DNA of 64,000 bases, taken from contig BCIA01000002.1 in assembly GCA_001599815.1 (NCBI GenBank), positions 3,569,626 through 3,633,625 on the forward strand. The letters run 5' to 3'. The stretch comes from Furcasterigmium furcatum. Lineage: Eukaryota > Ascomycota > Sordariomycetes > Glomerellales > Plectosphaerellaceae. The notes below the pieces were generated by a model. It did not search any database. It was not told the DNA's origin and saw only the letters and a program-made list of their open reading frames with translations. This document shows positions 55,401-64,000 of the stretch, in pieces (positions within the stretch are counted from its first letter, which is position 1; every line of letters begins with the position of its first letter). A program made the position numbers and the translations under genes.

Positions 55401-57042
55401 TCAGGTTCTTGCGGTGGATGAGTAGGTTCAGCATGTTGAAGCCTTGGCGGCAGACCTGCAATCCAGCCTCGACCCAGTCGATGGTTGTTTGCTGGAAGAA
55501 CTTGGTCTGCCTCAAGCTTCGCATGAGGTTCTGCTTCTGCAGTGACTTGGGCTTCTTCTTGTGCAGCTCGTTCAGAACGTAGTTCTTGAGAAGCTTCTGG
55601 TATGACACGCGAACCTTGACAGGAGGCTTGTCCGTAGGCGCGTGCTCGAGGTACCACTGCTTGATAAGGGGCACGTCCTGCGCGCGCACCATACGGCCCG
55701 ATCGACGGTCGAAGGGGAAGGGTGCCCACCAGAGCTCGATAGCCGCCGCCGTATCATCGTTGAATAGCTCCTCTTCTCCGAGGAACGGCTCCATCTCCGC
55801 GGGCAGCTCGAACGCATCCTCCTCAGGCTCCTCGTTGTTGCCCGGCCCGAACAGCTCATCTTCAAGGCTGATGCTGAGGTTCTTGGGCGCCACCGCTCGG
55901 GACGATATGGGGTGCATGCGCAGACCAAAGTGGAAAGCCGGAAGGTCTGGGTTGTCGGAGCGCTCGAACACGATCTGGGGATGAGAGTGCCACGCATGGT
56001 GGACACTTCGAGGAAGTGAGTTGTACAGGAACGGGTAAGCTACCCTGTACTCAGTCCGCACCGGGTTGCGGAAGATGATGCGGTCAATGGCGTTGAACTC
56101 GCCGAAGTCTTCGTCGTTCGGGTCGATGTCCTTGTAGAGAGGCTCGAACCGAGGGCCACCGGGCAAAGCGACATTCAAGGCTTTGCCGGTCAGGAAGCTG
56201 TTAAGGTCGAACAGATGGAAGTAGTTCTTGTCGACGACGTCGGAGATGAGCGGCCGGCTCAGACGGAACAGCGTAGCCATCTGCGGCAGCGTGAGATTCC
56301 ACGTCTTGTAGCTGGGACCATTGACATGAGGCGAATCCTCGAGAGGTCTGTGATCATAAAACCATTCGTAAACGGCGGCATCTTCGTCTTCGTTCAACTC
56401 CATCTGGATCGGCTCGGCGGGCTCGACGTCCTCGAGGTTCTCGGACCAGGACAGAGGAGGCTCTTCGTCGTCGAAGGGAGGGAAGCGCATGCGCTTGAAC
56501 AGGCGTCGGTCGGCCTTTTCCTTCCTCATGAACGTCCACATCATGGCCCACTGTGCAAAGAAGACTGGTTCGATGACCCGGGGGACCTCGTTTACCAGCG
56601 TCAGGCAACCATTGACGTGATATAGGACCTTCACTTCCCTGGCAGATTCCCAGGGCATGGGCATGTTCTCGAGGAGCTTCATGACGGCGTGGGGCATGAA
56701 CTTGAGAGCACCGAGATAACTGCGCTTGTCGCTGGTGTACTTCTTCTGGGAAACATCACCGATATCCTTGACAATCTTGCGCAGATGCTCCGGCGGCATG
56801 TCAGCCTTTTGCGTCTCAACGAATCCGCTCTTGCGCTTCTCGCCGAAGCGATTGCGCTGGCTCTGGAGCCATTCCTTCTTCTTCTGCGCAAACTTTGCGA
56901 TCTGGGGATCGGTCGGAGGCCTGTACCCCGGGGGTGGCGGCGCGGGCGCAGACGGCGGCGGAGGTAGAGAGGACGATGGAGGAGGAGGCGGCGGAGGGGG
57001 AGGGCCCCAGCCAGGGGGAGGAGGCGGCGGGATCCCGGCCAT
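49468..57042 (-). CDS. PRP8: pre-mRNA splicing factor Prp8 with in-frame intein
   Basis: The central scaffold of the U5 snRNP and the spliceosome active site. A single exon encodes 2524 residues; without the 154-residue intein the host protein is 2370, the normal size. A proline-rich N-terminus ([20 protein letters not shown]) leads to conserved blocks such as [40 protein letters not shown] and [20 protein letters not shown]. The RT-like and linker regions follow. After the intein the frame resumes with [20 protein letters not shown], then the RNase H-like and Jab1/MPN domains, ending [13 protein letters not shown]. The intein interrupts between FWEKA and SGFEES. Head to head with eIF3c across a 598-base region. 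A long antisense open frame (1153 codons) is a codon-bias shadow. Confidence 0.97.
   Translation of the reverse strand: [2524 protein letters not shown]
51961..52422 (-). mobile_element. PRP8 mini-intein (154 residues, no homing endonuclease)
   Basis: A protein-splicing element that excises itself and joins the two halves of Prp8. It covers residues 1541-1694 of the precursor. The first residue is Cys ([20 protein letters not shown]; block A). Block B is [13 protein letters not shown], with the TxxH motif (Thr62, His65 of the intein). The C-terminal blocks are [19 protein letters not shown], ending with the His-Asn pair, and the +1 extein residue is Ser. Every residue needed for the standard splicing pathway is therefore present. 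Only about 75 residues separate block B from the C-terminal blocks, with no LAGLIDADG motif, so the homing endonuclease is absent. The insertion point matches the well-known fungal PRP8 intein site. Confidence 0.95.
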
Positions 57043-57640
57043 ATTGATGATATCGCAGGATTGCTCGGCACGGTGGCGTGTTGGAAAGGAGGCCGTTCAG
57101 TCGCGCGACTGCGACTCCCAAGACGCGTACGGCCAGGCAGAAACGGCACTATTCAGGTAATATCAGGTAGGTGACAAGCTCTGACCTGAAGAGAAAGATG
57201 GAAAATCGAGCGAGCAGCCACGCGATCCTTCGGCGTTGACTGTCGCGACGATTGAAGTCGTGACTTTTGATGGTGTTTTGCAGGACTCTCTCTGCCTGGG
57301 TACCACCTCGCAAAAAAATCCAAGGCCAATGCACCTTCGACGGGCAGTGGAGCCGTGCAGCCAGACCAATTCAGGGCACGTGACCACGTGGATGATTCAG
57401 CCAAATTTCATGGAGGGGTAGATGGCAGGTGCCAGCGCGCAAAGAGTCACCGCCGCCAGCTGCCAGTAACAAATTCGGTTACCCGCCCCATCCCAAAAAA
57501 CCCCACAGACGATTTTGCAAATTCTGTGATAATTCCCAGGCAATTGCCCCTCATCAACGCAACCATCGACCGCAACCTCTCGTCGGCCCCTGCCCACATC
57601 GATAACCGGGACAACTTGTCGCGAGGCCAAGACAGCAACG
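57043..57640. promoter_or_regulatory. bidirectional region between PRP8 and eIF3c, with tandem CACGTG
   Basis: 598 bases between two divergent housekeeping start codons. CACGTG occurs twice, at 57377-57382 and 57385-57390, separated by two bases (a bHLH/Cbf1-type E-box, known). A CCAAT core lies just before the pair. A shared promoter is inferred. Confidence 0.5.
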
Positions 57641-60381
57641 ATGTCCAAGTTTTTCCGCGGCGGCGACGACAGCTCGTCCGACTCGTCTTCCGACGAGGAG
57701 GAGCTCTACTCTGATGAGGAGCAGGAGCAGCAGAAGCAGCAGAAGGCCAACGCCGATGATGACTCCGAGGAAGAGAGCAGCGAGGAGGAAGAGGAGGATG
57801 AGGACGACTCCGACGAATCTGATTCCGACGACGAAGGAGCAGCGAAGGCCGGTGCCTCGCGTTTCTTGAAGGACGTTTCGGACGACAGCGACGAGAGCGA
57901 CGAGGACGAGCGCGTCAAGGTCAAGAGCGCCAAGGACAAGCGCCATGAGGAGCTAGAGTCCACGATCAAGCTGATCGAGAATGGCGAGAAGAACGGCGAC
58001 TGGGCCACCATTTCTACTGGTATGCGGCGCCCATCCTACATCTGGCCTTCCCGGGTCGCGTGCTAACATCGCCACAGAGTTCGACAAGCTCAACCGCCAG
58101 GTCGCAAAGATCCAGGATGGCGGCAAGACGCCCAAGTCTTACATCAAGACGATCGCCGAACTCGAGGACTACATGAACGAAGCCGTCGCTAAGCAGAAGG
58201 TCACCCCCAAGAAGATGAACGCCCTGGCCGCCAAGGGTCTCAACGCCGTCAAGCAGAAGATCAAGAAGATCAACAAGGACTACCAGACACAGATCGAGGC
58301 CTACCGCGCCGACGAGGATGCCTTCATGGAGTCGGACGAGGAGGAGGAGGTTGTCGTGAAGCCCAAGAAGGCCACTCGCGTCACCCTCGACGATATCGCT
58401 GAGCCGACTGCCGAGGACCTCAAGGGTTTCGAGACCGTCGGCCCGGGTGGCCGTACCGTGCAGCTCACCCCCGAGAGCATCTTCAAGCATCTCCGCAGCA
58501 TCATGGAATCCCGAGGCAAGAAGAACACCGACAGGCAGGAGCAGATCAAGGTGATGGAGAGGCTCAGCGAGATTTCCAACACCCCCTACCAGAAGATCCG
58601 CGTCCTTCTGACGCTTGTCTCCACCCGCTTCGATCTTGGCTCTGGCGGTGCTGCTTCCATGCCCCTCGACCACTGGAAGGCTGCTGAGAAGGAGCTTACC
58701 GCTCTGTTCCAGGTCCTCGAGGAGAACACGGACTACGTCGTTGTCGAGAACGCCGAGGAATGGGAGGATGATGAGAAGCCCCCCACGCTCGAGGAGGGCC
58801 AGAAGTACATCAAGGTCCCTGGCAGCATGGTGTCGTATGTTGAGCGTCTGGATGACGAGCTCACCCGGTCCCTCCAGGCCATCGACCCCCACACCTCCGA
58901 GTACATCGACCGCCTTACCGACGAGGGTGCCCTCTACAACACCATCCTGCGTGGCATGCTCTACTATGAGCGTCTGCGCAAGGATGCCGACCTCGAGATC
59001 TCGCAGGATAGCATTAACCGTACTATTACCAGGCGACTTGACCACGTCTACTTCAAGGTATGTCTGCCGACTCGTGAACAGAGTTCTGCCGTACGGAAAC
59101 TAACTCGCTCTTCAGCCCGCCGCAGTCGTCAAGATCCTCGAGGAGAACGCATGGAAGGCCGCCTCCCCCAAGTCCGAGTCCCTCATCACCCCCCACTCCG
59201 AGTCCATTGACGCGGACGCTCTCGTCAACACGCTCTGCAACTACCTGTTCAGCAACGCTGAGGGCATCCTGCGTGCTCGCGCCATGCTGTGCCAGGTCTA
59301 CTTCCTGGCCCTGCACAACGACTACTACAAGGCAAGGGACATGATGCTCATGTCTCACTTGCAAGAGAACATCCCCAACTTCGATGTCCTCTCCCAGATC
59401 CTGTACAACCGCACCCTGGTGCAGGTCGGCCTCTGCGCCTTCCGCAAGGGTCTGGTGTACGATGCCCAGAACACGCTGCAGGAGATCTGCGGCAGTGGCC
59501 GTCAGAAGGAGCTCCTCGCCCAGGGCGTCATGATCCAGAGGTTCAGCCAGGTGACCCCCGAGCAGGAGAGGCTGGAGAAGCAGCGCCAGCTGCCCTTCCA
59601 CATGCACATCAACCTCGAGCTTCTCGAGTGCGTGTACCTGACCTGCAGCATGCTTCTCGAGATCCCCCTGCTGGCCCAGACGGGCTCGTCACCGGACATC
59701 AAGAAGCGCAACATCAGCAAGACGTACCGCCGCATGCTCGAGTACCACGAGCGCCAGATCTTCACGGGACCCCCCGAGAACACGCGCGACCACGTCATGC
59801 AGGCGTCCAAGGCGCTGGCGGCCGGTGACTGGAAGAAGTCGATCAACTTCATCCACAGCATCAAGATCTGGGAGCTCATGCCCAGCGCGGAGGACATCAA
59901 GACGATGCTCGCGAAGCAGATCCAGGAGGAGGGCCTGAGGACCTACCTCTTCACCTACGCCCCCTTCTACGACACGCTCGCCGTGGAGACGCTCAGCGAC
60001 ATGTTCGAGCTCGAGGCCCCCAAGGTCCTCGCCGTCGTCAGCAAGATGATCAGCCACGAGGAGCTCGCCGCGTCACTCGACCAGGTCACGTCGACGGTCA
60101 TCTTCCGCAAGGGCGTCGAGCTCAGCCGCCTGCAGAGCCTCGCGCTGGCCATGTCGGACCGGGCGAGCCAGCTCATCGAGACCAACGAGCGGACGCTGGA
60201 GACGCGCACGCAGGGCTCTTCCAACGCGTTCGAGAGGCAAGGCGGCCGTGGAGGTCGCGGCGGAGGTCGCGGTGGCGGCAGGGGCCGTGGCGGTCCCAGG
60301 GGCGGAGGCGGCAACACGCAAAGGCAGGCGGGCGGCACACAGTTCACCGGCGGCGCGCTGGGCGCTGCCGTTCGGGGCTGA
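57641..60381 (+). CDS. NIP1: translation initiation factor eIF3 subunit c (Nip1)
   Basis: A core cytoplasmic subunit of eIF3 that binds eIF1 and eIF5 and the 40S ribosome. Three exons (57641-58019, 58078-59057, 59116-60381) give 874 residues. The N-terminus MSKFFRGGDDSSSDSSSDEE begins a long acidic Ser/Glu tract. The middle contains AELEDYMNEAVAKQKVTPKK and HLRSIMESRGKKNTDRQEQI. The C-terminal PCI region has NISKTYRRMLEYHERQIFTG, then GDWKKSINFIHSIKIWELMP and LDQVTSTVIFRKGVELSRLQ. The last 47 residues form an RGG-type Gly/Arg tail (GRGGGRGGGRGRGGPRGGGG), likely RNA-binding and methylated. Divergent from PRP8. Confidence 0.95.
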
Positions 60382-60950
60382 GGTTGATGAATCACGGATG
60401 ACCGCGGAATGTCGTCTCCTTTGTCGTTTGCTGCGTTCTTGCATCAGGGTCAGGTTGCTCGGTTAAAAAGCATCGGGCGCGCGGGGAAGCTGGCAGAGGT
60501 TGGTAGATGAGCCTCTTGATGTCAGGTATTTTTTCAGGTAGCTTCTCGGAATAGAAGCCCATAGAATGCACGCCTGGCTAATAGCATGTATGAGTACACG
60601 TTTGCCCACGCTCGATGTCTTGAAGTTTCTCGGGCATGTGAAGAACATACGATGCCTCAACATGAAGTCGAGCGAGCGCAAGGTGAGTGAGTCGCCCCTT
60701 GGCAGTGGTGGGCGTAGCCGCGCGGTGTACGTACCTCGGGCGCTGAAACTGGGGCTTCGCCAATGGAGAAGTCCGCATTTGCGAGTCAAGGCACCTGATG
60801 TATCCGCAACAAAAGTCCACCAGATCTGACAGGCAGCATCTAGCGACTGCGGAAAATTGGTCTGACACTCACGAAGAGCCTGCCCGGTGATATAAGACTT
60901 GGGTTCCTCCCCGCGTTTTCATCTGAAATATACTCGCATAACATAAACCC
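60382..60950. other. intergenic, no gene seen
   Basis: It holds the 3' end of eIF3c and the promoter of the hemerythrin-like gene. No recognisable coding or RNA sequence. Confidence 0.5.
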
Positions 60951-61846
60951 ATGAGTTCTCTGGCCTCATCGTTCCGAGGCCGTATACGACCAAATCTCCC
61001 TACTCAGTGGAATCAATCTTCGCTTCTTGAGTCTCGCAAGTCTGTTGTCACCAGGTGCTCGGGCCGCAACATCAGCTCTCAGCCTCTTCGATTTCTGACG
61101 ACAGCGCCAACACAAGCCAGCAGAACGACCAGGCGGCCTCACGCCACAAAGTTTCAAGCGCCCGGTTCTCATCACCTCAACACATTACAGTTTCGGTATC
61201 TCAGCAATATGTCTGAAGCACAAGACTGCAAGCCCGTGGCTGAAGCGCCACCAACATCGACTGAAAAGTCAGCCGAGGCGCCAGCAGAACCAGCGCTGCC
61301 ACCGCTCTCGCCAGCCGACTTCAAAGCCTACGACAGACTAGCTGTCAGGATGAACTACTTCGTAAGTAGTCCCGCCCCTCGAAGGGCTCTCTCAATCTTC
61401 TAACGCCTCTCGTTCAGCACAACCACTTCCGCAGCATATGGACCATGCTGCACACGGCCGCCTCCACGAACAAGCGGCCGCAGGGCATGTCCCTGAAGCA
61501 GTTCATCGACGAGGGCCTGCAGCTCGTGCAGTACCTGACCGCGCACCACGGTATCGAGGAGGCGCACTTCTTCCCGATGCTGGCGAAGCGCATGCCCGAG
61601 TTCCGCAACAGGGCCGAGCTGCTCCAGCAGCACAAGGATATCCACAAGGGCATGGACATCATGGAGGACTACCTGAAGAGGTGCCGCTCGGGCGAGCTGG
61701 ACTTTGAGATGTCCGTCCTGAAGGAGAAGATGGACTCCTGGGGCGGGGTGCTGTGGACGCATCTGGACCAGGAGGTCGTGACGCTGGGGGCGGAGAACAT
61801 GCGCAAGTACTGGAGCTTGGAGGATATGCGGAGGATGCCCATTTGA
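60951..61846 (+). CDS. hemerythrin (HHE cation-binding) domain protein with a possible organelle leader
   Basis: A four-helix-bundle metal protein that probably binds a di-iron centre. The role may be oxygen, NO or redox sensing, or iron handling; the family is diverse. Two exons (60951-61361, 61418-61846) give 279 residues. Metal-ligand candidates are the His residues of FHNHFRSIW, the HHGIEEAHFFPML motif (HxxxE), QQHKDIH, and WTHLDQEV at the end. The first 86 residues are rich in Arg, Ser and Thr and nearly free of acidic residues, like a mitochondrial leader. A second in-frame Met at 61209 (MSEAQDCKP) begins a form without the leader. The intron cuts between NYF and HNHF. Confidence 0.85.
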
Positions 61847-62131
61847 GGGATTGCATATGTGTATTCATACGATATAGAAGCGTGTTCTTAGCATAAGGTG
61901 CCACTTGGACGAAAGAGCCACGAGAGATGATACAAGTTTGTTCTATATCGATTCGTAACCTATCAACACGACGCGCTGGCCCTGGTTGATGCAGCTTTTT
62001 GGATAATTCGCCTGGTATATGTGAGGCGACGATACTATGGTGTGTCGTTCATAGATCGTCAGATGCGTGTATACACGTCTTCTGCAACTGTGGCACTTGC
62101 CACTCAACGTCTCCCGCCGATGCGCTTCCAT

Positions 62132-63076
62132 CTATGCCGTATCCTTCCACAACTGGCGGATGCTGATCAGGCCCGGGATCAATCCCAGCACGGCGAGGGT
62201 CGTGTCCGAAAGGCCCCCGTCGAAGCTGTAGTTCACCGTCACGGGGGCCCAGCAGACGTTCTTCGCCAGGTTGCGCCGCCATCCCTCTTTCCACGCCTTG
62301 TGCTCCGCGGTCTCCACGTCGCCGCCCGTCGTCTTGCGGTGGTACTCGACGAGGAGCCGCCCGATCTCCAGCCCGACATATGTCATCCAGAACCGCGTGC
62401 TCGCCTTAGCCGCGATGCCCTGCTGCTGGGGCGTCAGGCCGAAGACGCCCTTGGAGGAGAGGAACCAGGCGTTCTCGAGGGCCTGGAAGGCGGAGATGGA
62501 GATGAGCTGGGCGAGGACGATCGTCTTGTCGAGGGACTCGGCGGCGGTCTGTTCGGGCTTCTTTCCGTCGTCGGAGGACTTCTTTCGGGGCTTGAGGAGG
62601 CCGGGGATGAAGCTCCTGGCCGCCAGGTACATGCCCAGCAGGCCCCAGGAACGCAGAAACGTGCGGCTGTCGCTGAGGAGGGTGGAGAGGGCGCGCAGTC
62701 GCGTGGCGAGCTTGATGGCTAGCGATGCGAAGGGCGCGGCGGCTGGCGCAGACGAGAGGAGGAAGGTGGTGTTCGGCGGGAGGGAGAAGGCGAGGGAGAT
62801 GAGCTTGTGCGCGGAGTTCTCGAGAACGGCGTGGCTGGCGGTGTCGAGGATGTTGGCGGAGAGGCGTGCGCAGTAGCCTACGACGTGGAGGACGTTGTCG
62901 ATGCCCGAGGGCGTCTGCATGCACTTGTGGAGGTGGATGATGAAGGCATCGAGGTTGCCAGGCACCGCGGCGAGGATGGTGCTCAGCGGGATCTTGGGCG
63001 GTTTGGCGGTCGGCGGCGAGGGCACGGGGAGGGGATCGCCCGTTGGGAGGTTTGTGACGGCAGTCTTCTCGGCCAT
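62132..63076 (-). CDS. PEX11: peroxisomal membrane protein Pex11 family
   Basis: An integral or peripheral peroxisomal membrane protein that promotes elongation and division of peroxisomes. A single exon encodes 314 residues. The N-terminal region LDAFIIHLHKCMQTPSGIDN then VLHVVGYCARLSANIL is the family's amphipathic-helix segment. A mid-region SRTFLRSWGLLGMYLAARSF and the C-terminal VNYSFDGGLSDTTLAVLGLI then PGLISIRQLWKDTA are typical. The N-terminal extension (TGDPLPVPSPPTAKPPK) and overall pattern suggest one of the Pex11B/C-type paralogs of filamentous fungi. Confidence 0.88.
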   Translation of the reverse strand: MAEKTAVTNLPTGDPLPVPSPPTAKPPKIPLSTILAAVPGNLDAFIIHLHKCMQTPSGIDNVLHVVGYCARLSANILDTASHAVLENSAHKLISLAFSLPPNTTFLLSSAPAAAPFASLAIKLATRLRALSTLLSDSRTFLRSWGLLGMYLAARSFIPGLLKPRKKSSDDGKKPEQTAAESLDKTIVLAQLISISAFQALENAWFLSSKGVFGLTPQQQGIAAKASTRFWMTYVGLEIGRLLVEYHRKTTGGDVETAEHKAWKEGWRRNLAKNVCWAPVTVNYSFDGGLSDTTLAVLGLIPGLISIRQLWKDTA

Positions 63077-63838
63077 GATTGCGCTCGTGGTGGACGTGGT
63101 ATGGTCCTCTAGTTTCTCAATGCTGTCGCAGGCGCGCCGGTGTGAGGTCCTGGAACTCTCGGTGGTCTCTCGGTGATGGTGCCGAGGCAGTGGAGGGCCG
63201 AGTCAAAGACAGAATTCCGTCCGTTCAACGCTGTCCAGAGGGTCGAGACGGAGGAGGACACTTGGTGTTTGGCTGGAAGATGTCAACCATTGGGACACAG
63301 GGTCATTTCAAGCAGTTCAAGCGGCACGGAGAGTGCAATACGGGGGCATCGACCGAATTGCCGTCTGGGCCCGTACGACGGACGCGACTGTATGGTACCG
63401 GGCCTAGTATCCGGGGAAGAATGGAGGAGGGGACCTCGGTATCTTTCACCACGAGGGGCCGACAGTTTTAGCCGGCTTGTCAAGTTCCCGTGGCGGGAAG
63501 GTCACGTGCCTGGTCACGAGTGGGGCACTCTGTTCGGCGACGGTTCCTCCTGTCCTTCGGGTACAACACCGAAGGCCTGCTGCCGCTGCCTCTCAACTCG
63601 CTTCAACCATCCATTCCCAAGGCAACTCATCGCCAACCAGTTTTTGCCCCATGAGACAGGCGCTCGTCAATTGGGCGCATTGATTATTCTCCTACATCCC
63701 CCAAGTCGAATTACACGGCTGCGAGCTCGGTCGGACAGCAGGTCGATCGAGCCATTCGCGTCTTACACGACATTCAAGAGGGTTAAACAGCAGTGGTCGA
63801 AACGAGGACAGCGATTCCTCGCCAATCATCACAGCAGC
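63077..63838. promoter_or_regulatory. region upstream of PEX11 and of a possible right-edge gene
   Basis: About 760 bases with no gene-like frame. It contains one CACGTG core at 63503-63508. It should hold the PEX11 promoter. Confidence 0.4.
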
Positions 63839-64000
63839 ATGCCTCGCCTGTCGAACCCCATCAGCCACCACTCACCGCCAAGCGCCAGGCTGTTAAGCTC
63901 CCCTCACACAAACGCAGCCGTTACCATCGCCCAGAGTCGGCCAATGTGCGGTCAAACGGCCGCCCCTGCTGTGGCGCTCTGGCTTGTACCGAAGCGGCAG
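63839..64000 (+). CDS. possible 5' end of a gene running off the window
   Basis: An ATG opens a frame that stays open for 54 codons to the edge (MPRLSNPISHHSPPSARLLS...). The encoded stretch is Ser/Pro/Ala-rich with few acidic residues and could be an organelle leader or chance. I do not recognise it. Confidence 0.25.
   Translation, partial: MPRLSNPISHHSPPSARLLSSPHTNAAVTIAQSRPMCGQTAAPAVALWLVPKRQ

Noticed and set aside
51964..55425. 1153-codon open frame antisense to PRP8
   Set aside because: It mirrors the strong codon bias of a highly conserved gene. Its sequence has no recognisable domain, and the opposite strand is certain Prp8 plus intein.

Overview
The window reads as nuclear DNA of a filamentous ascomycete (Pezizomycotina, most probably Sordariomycetes). 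Genes are spaced at about one per 2-3 kb and have short introns (about 50-70 nt) with GTRNGY donors, CTRAC branch points and YAG acceptors. GC content is moderately high. There are three Zn2Cys6 regulators, fungal-type MFS permeases, a fungal NLR-type N-terminal domain and a PRP8 intein. I followed reading frames across splice sites by hand. Nearly all multi-exon models close exactly in frame, which is the main support for them. Family names come from recognised protein sequence, not from a search.

Layout. 1-5.9 kb: a putative sugar-acid catabolic cluster, with a partial MFS permease (-), an enolase-superfamily acid-sugar dehydratase (+) and a Zn2Cys6 regulator (-). 7.0-9.9 kb: an 872-residue protein that joins a HeLo-like/fungal STAND N-terminal domain to a C-terminal membrane hairpin. 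10.7-11.8 kb: a TSC10-like 3-ketosphinganine reductase. 12.0-16.1 kb: the ribosome-biogenesis factor URB2. 16.4-27.0 kb: an amine/amide-nitrogen block holding a Zn2Cys6 factor, a flavin amine oxidase, an amidase, a second Zn2Cys6 factor and a Dal5-type permease whose upstream region is rich in GATA motifs.

27.7-40.4 kb: housekeeping genes: MIC10, an unknown one-helix membrane protein, ISA2, RPL7 and RPS14 (head to head), the RAD26/CSB ATPase and a ketopantoate-reductase-like protein. 40.4-49.4 kb: gene-poor, with one two-repeat Myb protein whose 5' end is unresolved.

49.5-63.8 kb: the spliceosome core gene PRP8, carrying a 154-residue mini-intein without a homing endonuclease, head to head with eIF3c. 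These are followed by a hemerythrin-like protein with a possible organelle leader, PEX11, and the possible 5' end of another gene at the right edge.

The strongest observations are the PRP8 mini-intein, the HeLo-like membrane fusion protein, and the two candidate catabolic clusters with palindromic or repeated upstream motifs that fit their neighbouring or general regulators.
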